64,000 nucleotides of DNA from Culturomica sp. (GTDB lineage Bacteria > Bacteroidota > Bacteroidia > Bacteroidales > Marinifilaceae), in assembly GCA_031262745.1 (NCBI GenBank), contig JAISHE010000005.1, positions 1 through 64,000 of the forward strand, read 5' to 3'. The notes beneath the pieces are model-generated. The model did no database searches and had not been told where the DNA came from. It saw nothing but the letters and a program-made list of their open reading frames with translations. How positions within the stretch are numbered: position 1 is the stretch's first letter; the number at the start of each line of letters is the position of its first letter. Positions 47,253 to 55,541 of this stretch are shown here, piece by piece. A program made the translations under genes and the position numbers.

Positions 47253-47720
47253 TCATCTATTGAAATATTGCAGGAATTGCTTGCCGTATTGCAGATAAAT
47301 AAGCGTCCATGCCAAGAAACGTACAAAACGTCCCACGAGCATATATAACGCACATAATTTCGGACTAACTTTATAGAACCCTAAACCGATAGCGAACACA
47401 TCTCCTATAACCGGCAACCATGTGAAGAACGACAAAAGATTTCCGTATTTATCTATTCTTGATTTTTGCTTCTCCAATTGCTCTTTTTTCACTCTAAACC
47501 AACGTTCTATCCATTCCCATTTCCCAAGGTAACCGATATAATAGGACGTCATACCTCCTAACCAATTACCTGCTGTTGCCACTATTAAACAAATCCAAGG
47601 GTTGGCACCGGTGAGCAAAAGCCCTGCTAAAAGAAGATCTGAACTTAGTGGGATCAGTGTTGACGCCAAATAAGAACCGATAAACAAACCACAATAACCA
47701 AATTGCTCAAAAAATTCCAT
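47253..47720 (-). CDS. YqaA/DedA-like membrane protein
   Basis: The 155-aa protein belongs to the SNARE-associated (VTT/DedA) fold: helix ends with GSYLASTLIPLSSDLLLAGL, a loop GNWLGGMTSYYIGYLG and the charged signature FTWLPVIGDVFAIGLGFYKV. Four or five membrane segments are visible. DedA relatives act in lipid or undecaprenyl-phosphate scrambling, while the short YqaA subgroup is not well defined. It is convergent with tilS, with a shared terminator region between them. Confidence 0.87.
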   Translation of the reverse strand: MEFFEQFGYCGLFIGSYLASTLIPLSSDLLLAGLLLTGANPWICLIVATAGNWLGGMTSYYIGYLGKWEWIERWFRVKKEQLEKQKSRIDKYGNLLSFFTWLPVIGDVFAIGLGFYKVSPKLCALYMLVGRFVRFLAWTLIYLQYGKQFLQYFNR

Positions 47721-47769
47721 GAATTTTATTTTTACAGACTGTAAAATTAGTAAAAAAGAGAATTATTAC

Positions 47770-47777
47770 TACTTTTG
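47770..47777 (+). promoter_or_regulatory. Candidate -7 element for the tRNA gene
   Basis: TACTTTTG matches TAnnTTTG, 11 bp before the tRNA 5' end. No clear -33 element is seen. Confidence 0.45.
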
Positions 47778-47788
47778 TAGCCTCAAAT

Positions 47789-47861
<73 letters not shown>

Positions 47862-47895
47862 CAAAATCGTTACTTATTATTTTTCCGGTTGTATA

Positions 47896-47936
47896 TAAAA
47901 AATAGGCTGCCTTGATGATTTATCAAGAAACAGCCT
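47896..47936 (-). terminator. Rho-independent terminator after bfr
   Basis: On the minus strand AGGCTG/CAGCCT outer arms and CTTGAT/ATCAAG inner arms form a two-part hairpin followed by a T-rich stretch, about 30 bp after the bfr stop. Confidence 0.75.
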
Positions 47937-47967
47937 AAAAATGAATGAGGAGAAAACAAAAATTCCT

Positions 47968-48471
47968 TTACTCTGCCGTAACTCCTGCAACAATGCTCTT
48001 ACTGCGTTCCACCGATTGCAATGCAAGATAATGCGGACCGAATTTTTCAAGGTTATCCAATTCGGTTTCATATTGATCCTGATGAACTTCTTCCTCTTCG
48101 GTCAAAGTTTCAAATAAACGTTTTGTGATAGAATCTTCGTTGGCACCCGATTCCTTTGCCCAACGATTATAATTATCTACGGTGTTTACCTCCATTTGTA
48201 CGGAAAGTTCCAACATCTTATCGGGATCATGGATTTTCTGAACGGTTCCGTTCACTTTCATATCCACTTCACCTTTCAGAAAAAGAATACGTTCCGAAAG
48301 TTTTTCAACATGAATCATTTCTTGAATAGCTGTGCGACGGAAATAGCTTGACAATAAGTCATAACCGAGATCATCCAACACAAAATGGAAATACATGTAT
48401 TGATGAACTGCTAAAAGTTCGTCATTCACAGCCATATTAAGCAATTCAATGCTTCTTTCTCTTTTTGCCAT
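47968..48471 (-). CDS. bfr: Bacterioferritin
   Basis: This iron-storage protein has 24 subunits with a ferroxidase centre. The 167-aa sequence aligns by number with E. coli Bfr: E18, E51, H54, E94, E127 and H130 form the diiron site, and M52 is the haem ligand position (QEMIHVEKL). A short C-terminal extension (SIVAGVTAE) follows helix E. It has a near-perfect promoter (48514-48545), a terminator downstream and no partner gene next to it. A role in iron storage and oxidative stress is expected. Confidence 0.93.
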   Translation of the reverse strand: MAKRERSIELLNMAVNDELLAVHQYMYFHFVLDDLGYDLLSSYFRRTAIQEMIHVEKLSERILFLKGEVDMKVNGTVQKIHDPDKMLELSVQMEVNTVDNYNRWAKESGANEDSITKRLFETLTEEEEVHQDQYETELDNLEKFGPHYLALQSVERSKSIVAGVTAE

Positions 48472-48513
48472 AATTTATAATTTTAAAAGGTTTATAATTA
48501 CTTCAACTATTCG

Positions 48514-48545
48514 CAAATGTAAATGAATTTTTTTTAGAATACAAA
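48514..48545 (-). promoter_or_regulatory. Promoter of bfr
   Basis: On the minus strand TTTG (48542-48545), a 20-bp spacer and TACATTTG (48514-48521) match the consensus. The -7 element ends 43 bp before the ATG. Confidence 0.7.
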
Positions 48546-48570
48546 ATATAATTCATAATTAACATCCGAT

Positions 48571-49761
48571 TTAAGATATTACATTTAATTTTTTACCGAT
48601 TTTTATAAATGCCGCTATAGCACGGTCTAATTGCTCCTTAGTGTGGGCTGCGGAAAGTTGTATGCGAATACGAGCCTGCCCCTTAGGCACTACAGGATAA
48701 TAGAAACCGGTTACAAATATGTTTTCCTTTTGCAATTCGGCTGAAAACTGTTGTGAAAGCACCGCATCATACAGCATCAAAGCACAAATTGCAGATTCCG
48801 ACGGTTTCAAGTCAAAACCGGCTTCCGTTAACTTATTACGGAAATATTCCGCATTACTCATAACATTATCTCTCAATTCGGTGCTTGAAGAAAGAAGATC
48901 AAAAACAGCTATCGAAGCTCCGCATATTGCCGGCGACAAGGAGTTGGAAAACAAGTAAGGACGTGAACGCTGTCGCAGCATCTCAATGATTTCACGTTTA
49001 CCGGTGGTGTACCCCCCCATCGCGCCGCCTAAGGCTTTACCGAGTGTTCCGGTGTAGATGTCTACTTTGCTTTGTACACCGTGATGTTCGGCAGCTCCAC
49101 GACCTGTGCTACCGATGAAACCGGCTGCATGACTGTCGTCTACCATAACCAAAGCATTATATTTTTCCGCAAGTGCGCAAATTTCATCCATCTTGGCAAT
49201 ATCTCCGTCCATCGAGAAAACACCGTCCGTAACTACGATACGGAATCTCTGTGCTTGAGACAGTTTAAGTTGATTTTCCAAATCCTCCATATTTGCATGC
49301 TTATAGCGGTAGCGCACTGCTTTACATAGTCGTACACCGTCAATAATAGAAGCGTGATTGAGTTCATCCGAAATAATAGCGTCATCCTGATCAAATAACG
49401 GTTCGAAAACACCTCCGTTTGCATCGAAACATGCAGCATAAAGAATGGTGTCTTCGGTTCCGAAAAATTCCGAAATCTTAGCTTCCAATTCTTTGTGTAT
49501 GTCTTGTGTGCCGCAAATAAAACGTACCGATGACATGCCGTAACCGTGAGTGTCCAAAGCTTTCTTTGCTCCTGCAATCACTCTCGGATCTGCCGAAAGT
49601 CCCAGATAGTTATTGGAGCAAAAGTTGAGCACCGTTTCGCCTGTTGTAAGTTTAATCTCTGCTCCCTGAGGAGTTGTTATCAATCGTTCCGACTTATACA
49701 GTCCCGCATCTTTGATCGATTGAATTTCATTCTGTAAGAATTGTTGAAATTTACCGTACAT
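48571..49761 (-). CDS. kbl: Glycine C-acetyltransferase (2-amino-3-ketobutyrate CoA ligase)
   Basis: Kbl joins glycine and acetyl-CoA, or in reverse completes threonine breakdown. The 396-aa PLP enzyme has FCSNNYLGLSADPRV, GYGMSSVRFICGTQDIHKELE (in part), HASIIDGVRL, VDDSHAAGFIG and the PLP-lysine block TGTLGKALGGAMGGY. These match Kbl rather than serine palmitoyltransferase. The frame begins at 49821 inside korB, but the ATG at 49761 (MYGKFQQFL) fits the family and lies 19 bp after the korB stop. No threonine dehydrogenase gene is adjacent. Confidence 0.93.
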   Translation of the reverse strand: MYGKFQQFLQNEIQSIKDAGLYKSERLITTPQGAEIKLTTGETVLNFCSNNYLGLSADPRVIAGAKKALDTHGYGMSSVRFICGTQDIHKELEAKISEFFGTEDTILYAACFDANGGVFEPLFDQDDAIISDELNHASIIDGVRLCKAVRYRYKHANMEDLENQLKLSQAQRFRIVVTDGVFSMDGDIAKMDEICALAEKYNALVMVDDSHAAGFIGSTGRGAAEHHGVQSKVDIYTGTLGKALGGAMGGYTTGKREIIEMLRQRSRPYLFSNSLSPAICGASIAVFDLLSSSTELRDNVMSNAEYFRNKLTEAGFDLKPSESAICALMLYDAVLSQQFSAELQKENIFVTGFYYPVVPKGQARIRIQLSAAHTKEQLDRAIAAFIKIGKKLNVIS

Positions 49762-49780
49762 ATTTATAATAGATTGATTT

Positions 49781-50797
49781 TTATTTAATTTCCCAAGTAT
49801 CTCCGCTGTTGAGCAAATCATCCATACACTTTATCGGTGATTTGGCACGTGCAGTTTCTATTTGTTCCTCCAATGCTTCGTCATAGGTGTGAGCTTCCAC
49901 ATCGCGGATAACTCCGAGTGCCACAGGATAATCGGGAGCTTTCATATTGACAAGCATCCAGTGCATAAAAGGATTAGGATTGTGGGCATCGTGAACAAGT
50001 ATATCTTCTTCCGTGATGCCGTTTTTACCTATTTCCACAACGATCAAATGACCGGCATCAGCCAATTTCAAACCTTTATCTTTATTTTTACCGAAAATCA
50101 TACGTTCACCGTGACGGAGAACTATTTGACGTTCATCTTTTAATTCCTTGTCGGTTATGGCAGAATGTACACCGTCGGCAAAAATAACACAGTTTTGCAA
50201 CACTTCAATAACGGAAGTTCCCTTATGCTCCACTCCTGCTTTAACAACCTCTGCCGTTAATGCCACGTTTACGTCAATGGAACGAGCAAAAAACTTGCTC
50301 TGTGCACCGATTGAAAGTTCACCCGGATTAAAAGGGTGCTCTATCGTTCCGTAAGGAGAAGTTTTGGTTTTAGTACCAAGCTTTGTCGTTGGTGAATACT
50401 GACCTTTCGTTAAGCCGTATATCTCGTTGTTACACAAGACCAATGTCATATCCACATTTCGACGGATCAAATGAATGAAATGATTTCCTCCTATTGCCAA
50501 AGCATCACCGTCGCCGGAAATCTGTAAAACGTTCAAATTCCGATTGGCATTTTTCACGCCGGAAGCAATAGCCGAAGCCCTACCGTGAATGGTGTGGAAA
50601 CCGTAGGTGTTCATATAGTAAGGGAAACGCGACGAACAACCTATTCCGGAAATTATTGCCCATGATTCTTTGGGATAAGCCAATTCTGCCAGAGCCTTTT
50701 GAACGGAATTTATTATTGCATGGTCGCCACAACCCGGACACCAACGCACTTCCTGATCGCTTTTGAAATCTTTAGCCGTATATTCAATTTTAGCCAT
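49781..50797 (-). CDS. korB: 2-oxoacid:ferredoxin oxidoreductase, beta subunit
   Basis: The beta subunit binds thiamine diphosphate in the enzyme that oxidatively decarboxylates 2-oxoacids, probably 2-oxoglutarate, to acyl-CoA with ferredoxin. The 338-aa protein has the CPGCGDHAI block (C20, C23), the TPP motif GDGDALAIGGNHF (from residue 95) ending at CNN, and GIGCSSRFPYY. It starts 4 bp after the korA stop. The two-subunit KorAB form is common in anaerobic Bacteroidetes. Pyruvate or branched-chain oxoacids cannot be excluded as substrates. Confidence 0.93.
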   Translation of the reverse strand: MAKIEYTAKDFKSDQEVRWCPGCGDHAIINSVQKALAELAYPKESWAIISGIGCSSRFPYYMNTYGFHTIHGRASAIASGVKNANRNLNVLQISGDGDALAIGGNHFIHLIRRNVDMTLVLCNNEIYGLTKGQYSPTTKLGTKTKTSPYGTIEHPFNPGELSIGAQSKFFARSIDVNVALTAEVVKAGVEHKGTSVIEVLQNCVIFADGVHSAITDKELKDERQIVLRHGERMIFGKNKDKGLKLADAGHLIVVEIGKNGITEEDILVHDAHNPNPFMHWMLVNMKAPDYPVALGVIRDVEAHTYDEALEEQIETARAKSPIKCMDDLLNSGDTWEIK

Positions 50798-50801
50798 AAC
50801 T

Positions 50802-52637
50802 TTACAAAGTGTTAATCTTATTTTTTATTTCTTCAATTGTAAACGGAAGCCCCGCAACTTTATTATACTGATAGTAATTAAATTCGGGCATTTGCGTTCT
50901 CAAATATGCTGCAAACTGTCCGAGATTTAATTCGCAAACTATTATTTTCTCAAACTTGGAAAAAATATCCTTTGTATTCAAGGGCAGAGGATTTATATAA
51001 TTGAAATGAGCCAAGCTAACATTCTTACCTTCGGCTCTCAATTCTTTGACAGCCGAATAAAGATGTCCGTAGGTTCCACCCCAACCCACAACGAGGATTT
51101 TCCCTCCGTTGTCATTTCCGAAAACTTCTTGTTTGGTAATATAATTTGCGATACGTTTAACTTTTTCATCCCTTAGGTCGGTCATCACCTGATGGTTTTC
51201 CGGAACATAACTTATTGCACCTGTTATATCCATTTTTTCCAAACCACCGATGCGGTGCTCCATACCCTTAGTCCCCGGTAATGCCCAAAACCTTGCCAAA
51301 GTTTCCGGATCACGAGCATAAGGTTGATAACCTTCACCTTCCGGAGCAATTTTCGGTTTAATCTCAGGTAAATCTTTCATTGCCGGAATTAACCACGGCT
51401 GTGCGCCGTTGGCAAGAAATCCGTCCGTCAAAAGTATCACGGGAGTTACGTGTTCCAAAGCTATTTTAGCAGCCTTAAAAGCATAGTCGAAACAGTTTGC
51501 CGGTGTACTTGCCGCAACAACCGGCATAGGACTTTCCCCGTTTCTTCCGTACAATGCTTGCAAAAGATCCGATTGCTCCGTTTTTGTCGGTAAACCTGTG
51601 GAAGGACCACCCCTTTGCACATCGACTATAACAAGCGGCAGTTCAGCCATAATTGCCAAACCGCAAGCCTCCGTTTTGAGTGCCAAACCGGGGCCGGATG
51701 TTGTTGTAACCGCCAAATTACCTACGTAGCTTGCTCCTATTGCCGTACATATTCCGGCTATCTCGTCTTCCGCTTGATAGCTCTTAACTTTCAAATCCTT
51801 ACGCAATGCCAATTCATGCAAAATCTCTGTTGCCGGCGTGATAGGATAAGAACCGCAAAACAAGTTCAAACCCGCTTTTTCGGCGGCTGCCATCAAACCC
51901 CAAGCCGTAGCTTTATTACCGGTTATATTGCGGTACTTACCTTTCTTGATATCTGCCGGCTTCACCTTAAAGTGAACCGCAAGTGCATGTACATTGGAGG
52001 CATAATTGTAACCGGCTTGCAGCACTAATTTATTCGCTTCCGCTACCGTAGGTTTATTGCAAAATTTCGTGTTGAAAAATTCTTCCGTATGCTCAATGGA
52101 ACGTTCAAACATCCAATATGTGATGCCGAGAGCAAACATATTTTTTGACCTCAATACGGACTTTTGGTCAAGATTGGAATCTTTGAGAGCTTCCTGTGTC
52201 AACTTAGTAATATTCACCGAAACAAGATTGTATTCCGTTATAGAATGATCTTCTAAGGGATTGGAAGTGTAACCTGCTTTCTCCAAATTCTTATCGGTAA
52301 ATGAATCCGTATCGACAATTAACGTTCCGGATTTCTTAACCCAACGCAAATTGGCTTTCAATGCTGCGGGATTCATTGCCACAAGCACATCCGCATAATC
52401 ACCGGGAGTGGTTATATGGTTCTCGCCTATGTGCACCTGAAAACCGGAAACTCCGCCGACAGTGCCCTGAGGAGCACGAATTTCAGCCGGATAATCCGGA
52501 AACGTGGAAACATCATTGCCGAACAAAGCGGAAGTATCCGAAAATTGTTGACCTGTCAACTGCATACCGTCTCCGGAATCGCCCGAAAAACGTATGACTA
52601 CATCTTGTTTTTCTATTATCATTGATTCTTGACTCAT
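50802..52637 (-). CDS. korA: 2-oxoacid:acceptor oxidoreductase, alpha subunit
   Basis: The 611-aa alpha subunit fuses the gamma-like N-terminal domain (about 1-190, VIRFSGDSGDGMQLTGQQFS) with the pyrimidine-binding domain (GNKATAWGLMAAAEKAGLNLF, TTTSGPGLALKTEACGLA, VQRGGPSTGLPTKTEQSDL) and a C-terminal domain (VVGWGGTYGHLYSA). The blocks match KorA. It has an excellent promoter at 52666-52696, so korA-korB-kbl is probably an operon of three genes starting here. Upstream lies the palindrome cluster. Confidence 0.93.
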   Translation of the reverse strand: MSQESMIIEKQDVVIRFSGDSGDGMQLTGQQFSDTSALFGNDVSTFPDYPAEIRAPQGTVGGVSGFQVHIGENHITTPGDYADVLVAMNPAALKANLRWVKKSGTLIVDTDSFTDKNLEKAGYTSNPLEDHSITEYNLVSVNITKLTQEALKDSNLDQKSVLRSKNMFALGITYWMFERSIEHTEEFFNTKFCNKPTVAEANKLVLQAGYNYASNVHALAVHFKVKPADIKKGKYRNITGNKATAWGLMAAAEKAGLNLFCGSYPITPATEILHELALRKDLKVKSYQAEDEIAGICTAIGASYVGNLAVTTTSGPGLALKTEACGLAIMAELPLVIVDVQRGGPSTGLPTKTEQSDLLQALYGRNGESPMPVVAASTPANCFDYAFKAAKIALEHVTPVILLTDGFLANGAQPWLIPAMKDLPEIKPKIAPEGEGYQPYARDPETLARFWALPGTKGMEHRIGGLEKMDITGAISYVPENHQVMTDLRDEKVKRIANYITKQEVFGNDNGGKILVVGWGGTYGHLYSAVKELRAEGKNVSLAHFNYINPLPLNTKDIFSKFEKIIVCELNLGQFAAYLRTQMPEFNYYQYNKVAGLPFTIEEIKNKINTL

Positions 52638-52665
52638 ATCAAAATTTTATGTTGTAAAACATACG

Positions 52666-52696
52666 CAAAGGTAATTAATACTACATATCAAGCAAA
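52666..52696 (-). promoter_or_regulatory. Promoter of korA-korB-kbl
   Basis: On the minus strand TTTG (52693-52696), a 19-bp spacer and TACCTTTG (52666-52673) match the consensus exactly. The korA ATG is 28 bp downstream. Confidence 0.75.
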
Positions 52697-52790
52697 GAAA
52701 ATACTATTTTTCTTACTATGGCAAACGTATCCGCCATCTACGCCGATTGTTATTGGTTTGACAATGGGTTGAAACCCATTGTTATTGTTT

Positions 52791-52992
52791 GGCGTATGCC
52801 ATACGCCCCTATATATTCGCCCGAAGGGCGACATCTTCATAACCGCAGTATGTAGGGGCGTTGCATGCAACGCCCATGTGCTGTGCATATTTTCATTGTT
52901 TTTGGGCGTTGCATGCAACGCCCCTACATATTACGGTTATGCAGATGTCGCCTTTCAGGCGGGGAATATGTAGGGGCGTATGGCATACGCCC
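52791..52992. repeat. Large imperfect inverted repeat with arms of about 85-89 bp
   Basis: The left arm 52791-52875 and right arm 52904-52992 are inverted copies with roughly ten differences and a 28-bp centre. Each arm holds three smaller palindromes in the same order. The middle one reads CGCCC-GAA-GGGCG on the left and CGCCT-GAA-AGGCG in the reversed right arm, a paired change that keeps the stem. Confidence 0.88.
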
Positions 52993-53125
52993 GATGTATC
53001 GGGGCGGCTCGCAGAGCCTGATTTTCATAACCTCCGGTCATCGACCGGAGGGGAACATGATGAGGACACATGGCAGATATAAAAAAGCCCGCCTGCTTTT
53101 AAAAAAAGCAAACCGTGCAAATTTT

Positions 53126-53164
53126 AAAAGCCCGCCTGCTTTTGGAAATTGCAGGCGGGCTTTT
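53126..53164 (-). terminator. Strong terminator-like hairpin after the relA-like gene
   Basis: AAAAGCCCGCCTGC and GCAGGCGGGCTTTT form a 14-bp perfect stem with an 11-base loop, and both ends carry T runs on their 3' side, so it may act in both directions. A second half-copy (AAAAAAGCCCGCCTGCTTTT) lies at 53081-53100 and a related hairpin at 53191-53208. Confidence 0.75.
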
Positions 53165-53309
53165 CCTCAAAAGCCTTCGGGCTTTCGGATAAAAGCAGGC
53201 GTGCTTTTGGAAAATCAATAACAATGGGTTGCAACCCATTGTCAGATAATCGGGTGTATGCCATACGCCCCTACATCATCGGAGCGGGTTGAAGCTCCTT
53301 GCCGAACCG

Positions 53310-55517
53310 TTAATTCATCATTGGGGTGTAGCGGCTCACTTTTATTATTCCGGCAATATGTTTTATGCCTGCAATCAGTCGGTCGAGATGCTCGGTTGTG
53401 TCGATCAGAACCGTGATTTTTCCTTCAAACATTCCGGCAGATGAGTTGAAAGCAATTGAGCGCATGCTCACTTGCGGATCACGACCGATGAATTCGGTGA
53501 TTTTGTTGACAATGCCCACTTCGTCTTTACCCATTATGTTGATTATTGCCTGATATGTGGATTTGCCTTGATTTGTCCACTCCGTGTTGACAATGCGATA
53601 CGGGTAGCGTTTTTGCAAGTCGATGGCATTTTTACATTGTTTGCGGTGAACTTTAATGCCTTGCCCGATGGTAACAAATCCCAAGATGTCATCTCCGTAG
53701 ACGGGGTTGCAACATGTGGCAAAATTATAGATGACGTTGTTTACGTTTTTGTCGATCAGCAAAACATCGTCGGAAAGAGGCTTTAATTGTTCGATGTTAA
53801 TATCCTTGTCGCGTGTGATTTCCGGTTTGTTATCCTCTTTGTCGGCAGTGAGCAGGTCTTTGATTTCATTTGGATCAAATCTGCCTTCGGCTATGCCCTG
53901 ATACAGGTCTAATGCAAATTTACATTTATGGAAAAGCATTAGGCGACGAATGTTTTCGTCCGAAAAGTCGATTTTCCAATTTTTGAATTTGCGTTGTAGA
54001 ATTTCTTTACCGATGTCAGCCTGCTGATTTATATTTTCTTTAAGGTATTGCCGAATTTTATTGCGTGCTTTGGAAGTTACGGTGAAACTCAGCCAGTCTG
54101 CCTTAGGATGTTGATTGGTGGAAGTTTGTACCGATATTTGATCTCCGTTTTTCAGAACATATCTTAGGGTTACGTTTTTATGGTTCACCATGCCGCCGGT
54201 GCACTTGTCTCCCAAGTTTGAGTGTATGGAGTAGGCGAAATCCAGCAGGGTTGCACCTACGGGAAGAGTTTTCAAATCGCCGGCAGGGGTGAAAACGTGC
54301 ACTTCTTTGTCTTGAATGTTCAGATTCAAATCGTCCAACAGGTCAATGGCGTTGTTGTTGGGACTTTCGAGCACTTCCCGCAGGTCGTTAAGCCAATTTT
54401 CAATCAGTTCATCCGAAGAAGAGGCTCCTTTGTAGCGCCAATGAGCAGCAAATCCTTTTTCGGCAATTTCATCCATTCTTTCGGTGCGGATTTGCACTTC
54501 CACCCATTTGTTTTCCGGACCGAGTACAGTGGTTTGCAATGATTCGTATCCGTTGGATTTGGGTACCGTTATCCAGTCTCTTAAACGTTTGGGATTGGGT
54601 ATGTATTTGTCGGTAACAATCGAGTAAACTTTCCAACAATCGGGTTTTTCGTCATCACCGATGCTGTCGATGATGAAGCGAACAGCAAATATGTCGTAGA
54701 TTTCTTCAAATTCCACCTGACTTTTGCGCATTTTATTGAGAATGGAAGCAATTGTCTTGGTGCGGTATTTGACTTTGAATTTTACACCTTTCTTTTCCAA
54801 TTCCTCTACGATGGGAGCAATGAAGGAGGCGATATATTTTTCACGCTCTGCTTTTGAGTCCGAAAGTTTTCTTGAAATCTCGGCATAAACGGAAGGGTTT
54901 GAATATCTTAAAGCACGGTCTTCCATTTCCGATTTCAAGTTGTATAAACCGAGTTTATGAGCAAAGGGTATGTAGATGTAATTGGTTTCTTTCACAAGTT
55001 TGATGCGCTCATCTGCCGAAAGTTCTTCGGCATTTCTGAGAGCATAAAGTTCTTCGGCTAAGAATATTAATTGAACTCTGACATCTTTGGCAAATATCAT
55101 CAGCAATTTGCGGAAGTTCTCCGAGTCAATGATTTTGTGAGTAGAGCAAAGGTTGCTTATTTCTTTGAGTCCGACGAGAATTTGTGTGATTTTATCTCCG
55201 AAATATGTTGTTATTGTTTCTATGCTTATTTGTTCGTCCACTATTTTTTTGTGTAGCATAGAGCAGATTATAGAGGTTGCACCCAAACCTATTTCACTTG
55301 TCAGTATGTGTGCAATATCCAGAATTTCTATGATTGTTTTATAAGAATTTTCGATAGTTTCCTTTTCTATGATATTCCCTTCATAGTCTACTTCCAAATC
55401 AGTGGACATCTCAAACGCTTTACGCACAAGCATCCTGTCATTGTAGGAAAGCAGATGCCGACATGAGTTTAGAAGTTCATTGTATTTTTGCTGTATAATT
55501 TCCGAATATTCTTTCAT
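53310..55517 (-). CDS. RelA/SpoT-family (p)ppGpp synthetase with degenerate hydrolase domain
   Basis: The 735-aa protein has the long RSH layout: HD-like domain (about 20-190), synthetase (about 230-370), TGS (about 400-465) and C-terminal ACT (about 660-735). In the hydrolase part the HD pair is H89-K90 (SMLHKKIVDEQ) and the early catalytic His region is changed, so hydrolysis is probably lost. The synthetase keeps KTIASILNKM, RLRD (311-314, close to the RxKD type) and VQIRTERMDEIAEKG; the GYQSLHT block reads GYESLQT, with Gln at 328. It follows folC by 24 bp. A second RSH enzyme with hydrolase activity should exist elsewhere in the genome. Confidence 0.9.
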   Translation of the reverse strand: MKEYSEIIQQKYNELLNSCRHLLSYNDRMLVRKAFEMSTDLEVDYEGNIIEKETIENSYKTIIEILDIAHILTSEIGLGATSIICSMLHKKIVDEQISIETITTYFGDKITQILVGLKEISNLCSTHKIIDSENFRKLLMIFAKDVRVQLIFLAEELYALRNAEELSADERIKLVKETNYIYIPFAHKLGLYNLKSEMEDRALRYSNPSVYAEISRKLSDSKAEREKYIASFIAPIVEELEKKGVKFKVKYRTKTIASILNKMRKSQVEFEEIYDIFAVRFIIDSIGDDEKPDCWKVYSIVTDKYIPNPKRLRDWITVPKSNGYESLQTTVLGPENKWVEVQIRTERMDEIAEKGFAAHWRYKGASSSDELIENWLNDLREVLESPNNNAIDLLDDLNLNIQDKEVHVFTPAGDLKTLPVGATLLDFAYSIHSNLGDKCTGGMVNHKNVTLRYVLKNGDQISVQTSTNQHPKADWLSFTVTSKARNKIRQYLKENINQQADIGKEILQRKFKNWKIDFSDENIRRLMLFHKCKFALDLYQGIAEGRFDPNEIKDLLTADKEDNKPEITRDKDINIEQLKPLSDDVLLIDKNVNNVIYNFATCCNPVYGDDILGFVTIGQGIKVHRKQCKNAIDLQKRYPYRIVNTEWTNQGKSTYQAIINIMGKDEVGIVNKITEFIGRDPQVSMRSIAFNSSAGMFEGKITVLIDTTEHLDRLIAGIKHIAGIIKVSRYTPMMN

Positions 55518-55541
55518 GGGTAGTAGTATTATTCAATTAAT

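Larger units (their letters stand above)
52761..53298. repeat. Cluster of about a dozen perfect or near-perfect palindromes
   Basis: This gene-free stretch between korA and the relA-like gene is filled with hairpin units: 52761-52782 and 53221-53242 (arms ACAATGGGTT/AACCCATTGT), 52791-52807, 52974-52992 and 53252-53270 (core GGCGTATG/CATACGCC), 52817-52831 and 52949-52961 (CGCCC-GAA-GGGCG type), 52856-52875 and 52904-52923 (GGGCGTTGCATGCAACGCCC), 53006-53018 (GGCTC/GAGCC), 53031-53051 (CCTCCGGTC/GACCGGAGG), 53126-53164, 53169-53185 (TTCG tetraloop) and 53281-53298 (GGAGC/GCTCC). Several palindromes are flanked by TGTAGGGG or CCCCTACA. Open frames here are by-products of the symmetry. Confidence 0.93.

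Noticed and set aside
52688..53221. Several open frames of 64-118 codons in the palindrome cluster, with repeated MHATP-like peptides on both strands
   Set aside because: They are products of palindromic DNA: similar peptides appear on both strands, and no homology, promoter or normal codon pattern supports them.
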